DNA of 64,000 nt from Candidatus Amarobacillus elongatus (GTDB lineage: Bacteria > Chloroflexota > Dehalococcoidia > Tepidiformales > Tepidiformaceae), in assembly GCA_016703545.1 (NCBI GenBank), contig JADJBX010000002.1, positions 1 through 64,000 on the forward strand, in the 5' to 3' direction. The stretch's first letter is position 1; each line of letters begins with the position of its first letter. Made by a program: the position numbers and the translations under genes. The notes beneath the pieces were generated by a model. That model did not search any database. It had not been told where the DNA came from and was given only the letters and a program-made list of their open reading frames with translations. This document shows positions 57,118-64,000 of the stretch, piece after piece.

Positions 57118-58095
57118 TTAGTACGCCGCCAGTTCGCGTGCCGCGGCCGCGATCTTCGCGCGGTCGGGCACGAAAAATGACTCCATGGCGTGATGGAACG
57201 GCATCGGCGGGATATCGGGGCCCGCCACCCGCCGGATGGGTGCGTCGAGGTACTCGAAGGCGTGCTCGGCGATGATCGCGGCGATCTCGCCCCCAAGTCC
57301 GCCCGTCAGCGTGTCCTCGTGCACGATGAGCACCTTCCCCGTCGCCTTCGCCGCTTCGAGGATCGTCTCGCGGTCCAGCGGGTTCAGCGTCAGCAGGTCG
57401 ACGACCGTGCATTCGATTCCACTGGCGGCGAGGTCGTCCGCCGCCGCGAGCGATTCGTGCAGCATCAGCCCGTAGGCGAAGATCGTGAGGTCGTCCCCTC
57501 GCCGCGTGACGCGCGCCCGCCCGATGACCGTCTCCGCCGGCGCTCCCTCCACGTCCTGCTTCACAAGCCGGTAGATTCGCTTGTGTTCGAGAAAGAGCAC
57601 GGGATTGGGGTCGGCGATCGCCGCCCGCAGCAGCGACCGGAAGTCCGCCGGGAACGCGGGCGCGACCACCTTGATGCCCGGCATGTGACCGTAGTACGCC
57701 TCGATGCTCTGGGAGTGGTGCTGGCCGCCGTGCACGCCGCCACCCCAGGGGGTGCGCACCACCATGGGCAGCCAGGCATCGCCGCGGGTGCGGTAACTCC
57801 ACCGCGAGGCCTCGCTGCAGAGCTGGTCGAACCCCGCGTGGATGAAGTCCGCGAACTGGATCTCGGCCACCGGGCGCATGCCGTAGTGGGCGGCGCCGAT
57901 GCTCAGGCCGATGATCGAGGACTCCGCCAGCGGCGTGTCGAGGATGCGCCCCGGGTACTTGCCGGCGAGCCCCTCGGTCGCGCGGAACACGCCGCCCGCC
58001 TCCACGTCCTCGCCCATCAGGAACACGCGATCGTCCCCCGCGAGCGCTTCGTCGAGGGTGGATCGGACCGCTTCGATGACCGTCATCGCCGCCAT
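57118..58095 (-). CDS. 2-Oxoacid dehydrogenase E1 component, beta subunit
   Basis: A 325-residue ThDP-dependent subunit. It opens MAAMTVIEAVRSTLDEAL, with GEDVEAGGVFRATEGLAGKYPG, the substrate/cofactor region PLAESSIIGLSIGAAHYGMRPVAEIQFADF (about 54-83) and TPWGGGVHGGQHHSQSIE (near 113-130). C-terminal transketolase domain GLGGEIAAIIAEHAFEYLDAPI. ATG 58095 lies 2 bases after the E1-alpha stop, with AGGAG upstream. Its length and alpha2-beta2 split suit a branched-chain or acetoin/pyruvate complex. Confidence 0.96.
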   Translation of the reverse strand: MAAMTVIEAVRSTLDEALAGDDRVFLMGEDVEAGGVFRATEGLAGKYPGRILDTPLAESSIIGLSIGAAHYGMRPVAEIQFADFIHAGFDQLCSEASRWSYRTRGDAWLPMVVRTPWGGGVHGGQHHSQSIEAYYGHMPGIKVVAPAFPADFRSLLRAAIADPNPVLFLEHKRIYRLVKQDVEGAPAETVIGRARVTRRGDDLTIFAYGLMLHESLAAADDLAASGIECTVVDLLTLNPLDRETILEAAKATGKVLIVHEDTLTGGLGGEIAAIIAEHAFEYLDAPIRRVAGPDIPPMPFHHAMESFFVPDRAKIAAAARELAAY

Positions 58096-58097
58096 CG

Positions 58098-59120
58098 TTA
58101 CAGCTCCTTGTAGACGAACCCGAGGGCGTCCTCGGGCCGCGGGTCTGGCTGCTGTTGCGCCCAGGCCGCCGCCTCGCGCACCTCTTCGTCGATGCGCGCC
58201 TCGATCGCGTCCAGGTCTTCGCGTGGGAAGATGCCGTCGGTTTCGACGCGCTCCCGGAAGAGCTTGATCGGGTCCTTCGCCGCCCACTCCTCCAGCTCCT
58301 TGCGGGGACGGTAGCGGGTATCGTCGTCGTCGCTGGAGTGTGGCCAGAGGCGGTAGCAGCGGGCCTCGATCAGGAAGGGGCCGCCCCCGCGCCGCGCCTG
58401 GTCCACGGCCGGCCGCACCGTCTGGTACACGGCGATACCGTCCATGCCGTCGACGACCATTCCTCGCAGGCCGTATCCGCGCGCGCGGTCCGCGACGGTC
58501 TGCGTCGCCATCTCCTTCTCCGTCCGCTCCGAAATCGCATAGCCGTTGTTCTCGATGAAGAAGATGACCGGCAGCTTGTGAATCGCCGCGAAGTTGAGCG
58601 CCTCGTGGAAATCGCCGCGGCTGGTGCTGCCCTCGCCGCAGGTGGCCATGACCACGATGGGGTCGTTCCGCAGCTTTGCCGCCAGCGCCACGCCCGCCGC
58701 ATGCAGAAACTGCGTCGCGACAACGCTGGACTGCGTGATGATGTGCCGCGCGCTGTTCCCCCAGTGCGAGGGCATCTGCCGCCCGCCGCCGTTGGGATCG
58801 TCGATCTTTCCGAGGACGTTCAGCATCGCCTCGCGCGCGCTCATCCCGAAGACCAGGTTCATCCCGAGGTCGCGGTAGTAGGGCGCGAGGTAGTCGACGC
58901 CCGGCTGCAGGGCCATGGCCGCCCCGACCTGCGCGGCCTCCTGCCCGGCGCCGGCGATCACGAATGGCGCGCGGCCCTGGCGGTTCATCGCGATCATGCG
59001 TTCGTTCAGGCGACGGCTGAGGAGCATGTGGTAATACATGTCCTCGAGCTGCGCCTCGCTCAGCAGGTACTCATCGATCGGTTTCCGGGAACGGCTCCGG
59101 TTCGCTCGAACCGAGGTCAT
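58098..59120 (-). CDS. 2-Oxoacid dehydrogenase E1 component, alpha subunit
   Basis: A 340-residue ThDP-binding subunit. YYHMLLSRRLNERM, GQEAAQVGAAMALQPG, PYYRDLG, and the ThDP motif CGEGSTSRGDFHEALNFAA with ENNGYAIS (about 165-200) are conserved; the phosphorylation-loop-like YRLWPHSSDDDDTRYRP (near 275) is typical of branched-chain E1-alpha. ATG 59120 follows GGAGG. The frame is open without a stop far upstream into the DinB-like gene, so that gene's own stop is unresolved. Confidence 0.95.
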   Translation of the reverse strand: MTSVRANRSRSRKPIDEYLLSEAQLEDMYYHMLLSRRLNERMIAMNRQGRAPFVIAGAGQEAAQVGAAMALQPGVDYLAPYYRDLGMNLVFGMSAREAMLNVLGKIDDPNGGGRQMPSHWGNSARHIITQSSVVATQFLHAAGVALAAKLRNDPIVVMATCGEGSTSRGDFHEALNFAAIHKLPVIFFIENNGYAISERTEKEMATQTVADRARGYGLRGMVVDGMDGIAVYQTVRPAVDQARRGGGPFLIEARCYRLWPHSSDDDDTRYRPRKELEEWAAKDPIKLFRERVETDGIFPREDLDAIEARIDEEVREAAAWAQQQPDPRPEDALGFVYKEL

Positions 59121-59310
59121 CGGCGAGCCTCCTCCGGGTGCCGCGGCTCGCGGTCCGGCACTCTCCCGTAATCGTAGAACACGCAAACGATGTTCCGCGC
59201 ACGATCCCGTGCCTGTTCGGTCTATCAGCCGCCTTACGAACGTGCCCGCGTGCCTGGTTCGTCGCCCGCGAGACCCGAGACCGCGCCCCCGGCGGTGCCA
59301 TAGCGTCGCC

Positions 59311-59817
59311 CGCTGCGCCGGCTGCAACCCCTCAATCGCCTCCGCCGTCCGCGCGAAGATCTGGGGCACGTCCCAGCCGTTGATGCCCGCGTAGGTGTCG
59401 ATCTGGCTGCGGTGGTGGATGTCGTGCTCCAGCATCATCAGCAGGATGCGCCACCCCGAGAGTGCCGCGCCGGAGTCGATCATCTCCACCTTGCGTTCGA
59501 GCCAGGCGTCGGGCGTGCCCGCGAGCTCGGCGCGGAGCGCGGCGGCGCTGTTCTCAATCGCCGGCACCCAGAGCTCGCGCGCGTGCACATCGGGCGGCGC
59601 TTCCGTGACCCAGCCCTTCCCCGCGTAGGCGCTGGCGAAGTACAACCCGCGACCCGGCCATGTGCCCCACGAGCGTGTTGATGCTCCACGCCTTTTCGCC
59701 CTCGCCCGTGGCCGGGCGCCAACCGTCGGCGGCGGGCGGCAACGCCCCGATGTCACGCACCGCTCGCCGGTTGACGGCGTCGAAGTATCGCAAGAATGCC
59801 GTTATCGAAGTAATCAT
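59311..59817 (-). CDS. DinB-family protein (frameshifted, 3' end unresolved)
   Basis: A DinB/YfiT-like four-helix protein. ATG 59817 opens MITSITAFLRYFDAVNRRAV, continues WSINTLVGHMAGS with the first metal His, then shifts frame at about 59646-59652 and resumes LYFASAYAGKGW, NSAAALRAELAGTP, RILLMMLEHDIHHRSQIDTYAG with the other metal histidines, and EAIEGLQP near 59320. No stop follows in that frame before the E1-alpha start, so the true end is unclear and a second indel is likely. DinB proteins bind Ni or Zn and include thiol-dependent transferases; function here unknown. A -10-like TATAGT lies about 20 bases upstream of the ATG. Confidence 0.65.
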
Positions 59818-59925
59818 GCTCTGCTTCCCGCGCGACTATAACAAAGCCGCTCGCGCGCCCGTCCGCCCCCTGTGAGGATGCCCTCCCCCAAGGCACAATA
59901 GCCCGAGCACGCCCGCGGAGGACCG

Positions 59926-61006
59926 GTGTTCAAGCTCGAGGTCTCCTGGCGCGGCGTTTTCGCGCTGGCCGCCGCGGCGTTCGCGCTCTGGCTCATCCCC
60001 CAGGTCTGGGCCGTCGTCCTGCTGATCGCGGTCGCCTTCATCTTCATGGCCGCGCTGCTGCCCTACGTGGAGTGGCTGGTCCGGCGCCGCTTCCCCCGTG
60101 CTCGCGGTGCTCGCGGTCATCTTCGCCGTGCTCGCCATCCTCGGCGGACTCGCCGCCATCTTCGTCCCCGCCATGATCGGCGAATTCACGGACGTCCGGG
60201 ACAACCTCCTGCGCCACGCGACGCCCAGCGCCTCGAGGATTTCCTCGACGACTTCGGCGTCGAAGTCGAGCTCAGCGACCGCGCCGAGGAGATCAACTGG
60301 ACCGAAGTCGTCTCCGGGCGCGTCGCCGTCGACTACGGCCAGAAGGTGCTCTTCGGGCTGCTTTCGGCGATTACGATCATCGTGCTCACGGCCTACCTGC
60401 TCATCGACGCGCCGAAGATGAAGGCCTACATCTACCGCTTCATCCCGGACCACCGGGAACGAGAGATGGATGAGCTGCTGGAAGCGATGGGCCGCGTCGT
60501 CGGTGGGTACATCCGCAGGCGGGGTCATCACCTCCGCCATCATCGCCCTCTACACGCTCGCCGTGCTTCTCATCCTCGATGTCGACAACCCCCTGGCGTT
60601 CGCCGTCCTCGCCGGGTTCGCCGACATCATCCCGCTGATCGGCGCCTTCATCGCCATCGTCCCGCCCGTCTTCGCCGCCTTCGACCAGTCCGTGACGCGC
60701 GCCGTGATCGTGCTCGTCGCGCTCCTCGTGTACCAGCAGTTCGAAGACCGCATCCTCGTGCCGCGCGTCTACGGGCAGACGCTCGGCCTGCAACCGCTGG
60801 TCGTGCTGCTGACCGTGCTCATCGGCGGCGAATTGCTCGGGGTCACGGGCATCCTGCTCTCGCTGCCCGCGGCGGCCGCGCTCAAGGTCGCCCTCGACTA
60901 CTTCCTTTCACGCCGAAAGCCCGGGAGCCTGTTCGAATCGAAGGAAGACGAGGTCGCCGCACCCGACGACGGCGAGTCCGAGGCTGAGGGGTCGGCGGCA
61001 GGCTGA
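59926..61006 (+). CDS. AI-2E family transporter (three frameshifts)
   Basis: About 357 residues if bridged. GTG 59926 follows GGAGG. Segments in order: membrane helices LIPQVWAVVLLIAVAFIFMA and PYVEWLVRRRF; break at the C run 60093-60097; LAVLAVIFAVLAILGGLAAI; break near 60220; RLEDFLDDFGVEVEL through LLSAITIIVLTAYLLIDAPK and the cytoplasmic domain; break near 60515; then GGVITSAIIALYTLAVLLIL, GFADIIPLIGAFIAIVPPVF and YQQFEDRILVPRVYG, which is the family signature, to the stop at 61006. All family blocks are present in order, so this is one gene with indel errors rather than a ruin. Homologues export signalling molecules or exchange sodium and protons. Confidence 0.8.
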
Positions 61007-62184
61007 GAGCGCCGGCCGGGGCGCGTAACGAGCATCACGAGGGCCACCGCCGAGAGCGCGGCACTGGCCAGCACGCCCGCCCGGTACCCTCCCGTCGCAT
61101 CGACCGCCACGCCGAGCACGACCGGGCCCGTCGCCGCCACGAGGCTGACGATGAGTGTCTGCACGCCCATGCGCGTGCCCAGGCGGCGCTCTCCGTAGAC
61201 GTCGGCGGCGAACAGCCCCTGCAGCGGCGAAATCGTCCCGAAGGCGAAACCCGTTACGACCATGAAGGCGAGCGCCGCCCCCAACCCTCCGCTCACGGCG
61301 AGCGGAACCGTGCCCACGGCCATCGCCGCATACGCTGTTCCGAGTGCGGCCGGCACCCCTACCCGGCGCACGACCACCTCTGTCCCCGCCCGGCCGGGGA
61401 GCGACAGGAACCCCTTCACGGAGGCGATCGTCGTGGCCGCGCCCAGCGAGAGGCCCGCGGCCGTCATCGCCGGCACCTGGTGGACCTGCACCGCGGACAG
61501 CGCGAGGCTCGCGAGCGCGAACATCACGATCATCCAGCGCGCCTCGGGGAGCCGCAGGGCCTCGCCCACGCCCTTGCGGAACTCCACCCGCCCGCCCGCC
61601 ATCGAACGCCCGCGGCGAACGAGCAACGCCGCCGGGATGCAGTGCAACGCCATCAGCACCACCAGCACCCGCAGCGCCGTGCGCCATGAGAGCTGCTCGA
61701 CGAGCAGGCCCGCTACCGGGAAGAAGATGACGCTCGCGAGTCCGCCGATGAAGGTCAGCACGGCGAAGGCGCGCAGCCGCTGCTCGACAAACAGCCGCGC
61801 GGTGATGGCCATGGTCACGCTGTAGTAGAGCCCCGCCGCGACGATGCCGCCGCCAATGCCCCAGGCCACCACGAACGTCGCCAGCGACGGCGCGCTCGCG
61901 GCGGCGAAGAGCCCGGCGCTCCCCAGGACGAGCGATCCGCCGAGCACGGGGCGCGGGCCGAAGCGGTCCAGCAGCCAGCCGCTGAACGGCGCGGCCAACC
62001 CCCCGAGGAGCGAACTGAGGGTGTACGCGAGCGACAGCCCGCCGACAGGCCACCCGGTCGCCTCATGGATGGGGCCGATGAGGACGCCGAAGGAGTACAT
62101 CACCAGGCCGTACGCGCCGACCGTCAGGATCCCGAGGAGCGTGACTTCCCACCAGCGGCGCAGCGCGGCGACGGCGCCACTCAC
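60898..62184 (-). CDS. Major facilitator superfamily transporter
   Basis: A 428-residue protein with about twelve membrane segments. GWLLDRFGPRPVLGGSL (about residue 68) is MFS motif A, and GPIHEATGWPVGGLSLAYTLSSL resembles the monocarboxylate-type (OFA) MFS start. The C-terminal 40 residues are Ser/Pro-rich and are encoded opposite the 3' end of the AI-2E gene, an overlap of 109 bases; either real tail may be shorter. Substrate unknown, perhaps an organic acid. Confidence 0.85.
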   Translation of the reverse strand: MSGAVAALRRWWEVTLLGILTVGAYGLVMYSFGVLIGPIHEATGWPVGGLSLAYTLSSLLGGLAAPFSGWLLDRFGPRPVLGGSLVLGSAGLFAAASAPSLATFVVAWGIGGGIVAAGLYYSVTMAITARLFVEQRLRAFAVLTFIGGLASVIFFPVAGLLVEQLSWRTALRVLVVLMALHCIPAALLVRRGRSMAGGRVEFRKGVGEALRLPEARWMIVMFALASLALSAVQVHQVPAMTAAGLSLGAATTIASVKGFLSLPGRAGTEVVVRRVGVPAALGTAYAAMAVGTVPLAVSGGLGAALAFMVVTGFAFGTISPLQGLFAADVYGERRLGTRMGVQTLIVSLVAATGPVVLGVAVDATGGYRAGVLASAALSAVALVMLVTRPGRRSQPAADPSASDSPSSGAATSSSFDSNRLPGFRRERK

Positions 62185-62265
62185 GGCCGGGCTCCGGACG
62201 GGCGCGGGACGGGGGTGGCACGCATGGCGCGCACTCTATCGGTTTTTTCCGAACGGTGCGCGGCT

Positions 62266-63240
62266 CTACGCCCGCGGCGTGCTTGCCTCGTCCAGCTCGG
62301 CCACCTCCTCGGGCGTGAGCGCGAGGCTCGCCGCGGGCAGCACTTCGGACAGCTGCCCGGGGGAGTTCGCTCCGATGATGGGCGCCGTCACCCCCGGCCG
62401 TGCAAGCAGCCACGCGACCGCCACCACCGCTGGCGTCGTTCCCCGTCGGGCAGCGATCTCCCGCAAGCAGGCGACCGTCGCCCATCCGGACGCGGTCTGG
62501 TACTCGCGGACGCCGTTCGCACGGGCGCCGGACGGCTTCGCGCCCTCGCTGTACTTCCCCGTCAGGAATCCCTTCGCGAGCGGGCTATAGGGCAGAACCG
62601 CCAGCCCCCGGTCCAGGCACAGCTCCTGGAGCTCGCCCTCAAACTCCCCCCGGTGAACGAGGTTGTAGTGCGGCTGCAGCGAGGCGAACACCGGTAGCCC
62701 CAGCGTCTCCGCTTCGTTCAGCGCCTCCCGCAGCTCGTCGACGTCGTGGTTGGAGGCGCCGATGGCACGCACCTTGCCCGCCGCGATGAGTTCCTCGAAC
62801 GCGCGCAGCGTCTCCTCCATGGGCACCGAATCGTCCGCCCAATGGCACTGGTAGAGGTCGATCGTCTCCACGCCGAGCCGCTTCAGGCTTGCCTCGCACG
62901 ACTTCACGATGTGCTCCCGCCCCAGCCCTTCGCCCGCGGGCCCCGGCCACATGCGCCCCCGCACCTTCGTCGCGACCACCATCCGGTTGCGGTTCCCGCG
63001 CGCGGCCATCCACCGCCCGACCATGCGCTCGGCTTCGCCTCCCCCGTGGCCGCGCACCCACCGCGAGTAGATATCGGCGCTATCAAGGAACGTCCCGCCC
63101 GCCTCCGCGAAGGCGTCGAGGGTGGCGAAGGAGGCGGCTTCGTCGGCGGTCCAGCCGAACTGCATCGTCCCGAGGCACAGGCGCGAAACGTCGATCTCCG
63201 AGGCGCCGAGCGGGACCGTGTCGATGGCGGTGAAAGTCAT
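62266..63240 (-). CDS. Aldo/keto reductase
   Basis: A 324-residue TIM barrel that reduces carbonyls with NADPH. Catalytic tetrad: Asp and Tyr in LDSADIYSRW (near residue 52-61), Lys in VVATKVRG (near 90), His in DLYQCHWADDS (near 132). SLQPHYNLVHR (near 187) and GFLTGKYSEGAKPSG, then GATSP-like GANSPGQLSEVL near 296 hold NADPH. Length normal. Divergent from the GNAT gene at 63321. Confidence 0.94.
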   Translation of the reverse strand: MTFTAIDTVPLGASEIDVSRLCLGTMQFGWTADEAASFATLDAFAEAGGTFLDSADIYSRWVRGHGGGEAERMVGRWMAARGNRNRMVVATKVRGRMWPGPAGEGLGREHIVKSCEASLKRLGVETIDLYQCHWADDSVPMEETLRAFEELIAAGKVRAIGASNHDVDELREALNEAETLGLPVFASLQPHYNLVHRGEFEGELQELCLDRGLAVLPYSPLAKGFLTGKYSEGAKPSGARANGVREYQTASGWATVACLREIAARRGTTPAVVAVAWLLARPGVTAPIIGANSPGQLSEVLPAASLALTPEEVAELDEASTPRA

Positions 63241-63305
63241 GCGAGGGAGTCTACGCGGCCCTGCCCCTTCCGCCGAAAGACCGGCGCATTCCGATCACGC
63301 CGGGC

Positions 63306-63314
63306 ACACATACT
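63306..63314 (+). promoter_or_regulatory. -10-like element for a short-leader GNAT transcript
   Basis: CATACT (63309-63314) ends 6 bases before the ATG at 63321. Transcription from it would start at or next to the start codon, and no ribosome-binding site is visible, so translation may be leaderless. No clear -35. Confidence 0.3.
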
Positions 63315-63320
63315 GGATCC

Positions 63321-63875
63321 ATGGGACGCCACGAAGCCTTCGCCCCCGAACGCTACCGCCTCATGGACGGCCGCGAACTCGTCGTCCGGCCGATTCGCCC
63401 GTCCGACGCGGCCGAGTTGCAGGCACTGGCCGGCAGGCTCTCCGCGACCGCATTGCGGCTCCGGTTCTTCAGCCCCATCACGGCCGCGCGCCTGGCCGCG
63501 CTCGAAAAGGGCCGTTTCTTCCCACGCCTTGCCACCGTCGATTTCAACGAACACGCCGCATGGGTCGCGCACTTCCCCGGCGAGACGGCCATCCGCGCCG
63601 TCGGCCGTTACCAGCGTCTCGGCGACCCCGAAGAGGCCGAGATCGCCTTCGTGGTCGAGGACTTCCTGCAGGGCAACGGCGTCTGCACGGAGCTGCTCCA
63701 CCACCTCGCGGCGTATGCCCGCAGCTCCGGCATCCGGCGGTTCGTCGGCATCGTGCTCGCCGAGAACATCGGCATGGTCGAAGTCCTCCGCAACAGCGGC
63801 TACCGGTACCACTTCGTTTCCGAAGGGGAGCTTGACCGCCTCACGCTCGACATCGGGAGCGCGGGGAAGGAATGA
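63321..63875 (+). CDS. GNAT-family N-acetyltransferase
   Basis: A 184-residue acetyltransferase. RLMDGRELVVRPIRPSDAAEL opens the fold; ALRLRFFSPITAARLAALEK resembles the domain of acetyl-CoA-synthetase-type protein acetyltransferases. FVVEDFLQGNGVCTELLHHLAAYARS (about 113-138) is the acetyl-CoA site, with Q-G-N-G-V in place of Q/RxxGxG/A, and AENIGMVEVLRNSGYR follows. Likely acetylates a protein lysine or small amine. Confidence 0.88.
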   Translation: MGRHEAFAPERYRLMDGRELVVRPIRPSDAAELQALAGRLSATALRLRFFSPITAARLAALEKGRFFPRLATVDFNEHAAWVAHFPGETAIRAVGRYQRLGDPEEAEIAFVVEDFLQGNGVCTELLHHLAAYARSSGIRRFVGIVLAENIGMVEVLRNSGYRYHFVSEGELDRLTLDIGSAGKE

Positions 63876-63943
63876 ATGCGCTCATTTGACACAACAATCG
63901 CAAACTACTCCCATTTTTCAACGATAGCGTCGAAACTAGAGAC

Positions 63944-64000
63944 ATGACATACGCAGCTCCCGACCGCCCCAAGACGCTGCTGCGTGACGGCCGCACGATG
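63944..64000 (+). CDS. Probable second GNAT acetyltransferase, cut by window edge
   Basis: The last 57 bases encode 19 residues from ATG 63944, ending LLRDGRTM. This resembles the start of the preceding acetyltransferase (LMDGRELVVRPIRP), so it is probably a tandem paralogue. A perfect TTGACA lies at 63886-63891 in the 68-base gap, but no matching -10 is clear. Too short to be sure. Confidence 0.4.
   Translation, partial: MTYAAPDRPKTLLRDGRTM

Overview
The window is GC-rich bacterial chromosome, densely coded on both strands with very short intergenic gaps. Several things suggest Chloroflexota, perhaps a Dehalococcoidia or Tepidiformales relative: the 16S segment ATACGCGAAGAACCTCACC, a fused aroK-aroB gene, paired LLM/F420-type and xanthine-dehydrogenase-type oxidoreductases, and a MalT-like ATPase carrying a SARP-type DNA-binding domain. 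The phylum is an inference; placing the 16S gene (35050-36541) in a tree would settle it.

Layout. 1-320: the edge of an accessory element, with a RusA-type Holliday junction nuclease cut by the window end and a small partner gene. 580-2243: dnaN with a consensus promoter, then a decayed maltose-type O-acetyltransferase. 2240-6260: small proteins, trmO-like, gntK, lgt, a glutaredoxin-like gene and an unknown membrane protein. 6281-10654: a zinc-ribbon protein, a DUF5317 membrane protein, a 29-residue secreted-type peptide too short for routine gene calling, and a large signal-transduction regulator. 10704-14026: mscL, a PHP phosphoesterase, and a divergent pirin/MarR pair with an unusually symmetric promoter. 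14070-24232: a long minus-strand block, alaS, baseplate-J-like membrane protein, ruvX, mltG, aroE, unknown, aroC, aroKB, mostly overlapping by a few bases and probably co-transcribed. 24419-34663: glmU, corC, dprA, topA, a beta-propeller protein with a MoaD-like partner, tgt and an MFS transporter. 34695-40304: an rRNA operon, 16S, tRNA-Ile, tRNA-Ala, 23S, initiator tRNA-Met, with no 5S. 40455-46151: an LLM oxidoreductase, then a molybdenum hydroxylase cassette (FAD, Fe-S and Mo subunits, MoaD-like, methyltransferase). 46295-49692: a DUF2207 protein and a diguanylate cyclase. 49864-54495: secF, secD, yajC, an HD protein and a tyrosine recombinase that has lost its nucleophile. 54824-59817: GNAT, E2, E1-beta and E1-alpha of a 2-oxoacid dehydrogenase, and a DinB-like protein. 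59926-64000: AI-2E-type transporter, MFS transporter, aldo/keto reductase and two acetyltransferase-like genes.

Reading frames break in at least eight otherwise normal genes (SARP-type regulator, topA, tgt, diguanylate cyclase, secF, GNAT, DinB, and AI-2E transporter three times), mostly beside C or G runs and including housekeeping genes. The simplest explanation is uncorrected single-base indels in the assembly. The decayed acetyltransferase and the recombinase with an amber codon plus a Tyr-to-His change do not fit that pattern and look like genuine gene decay.
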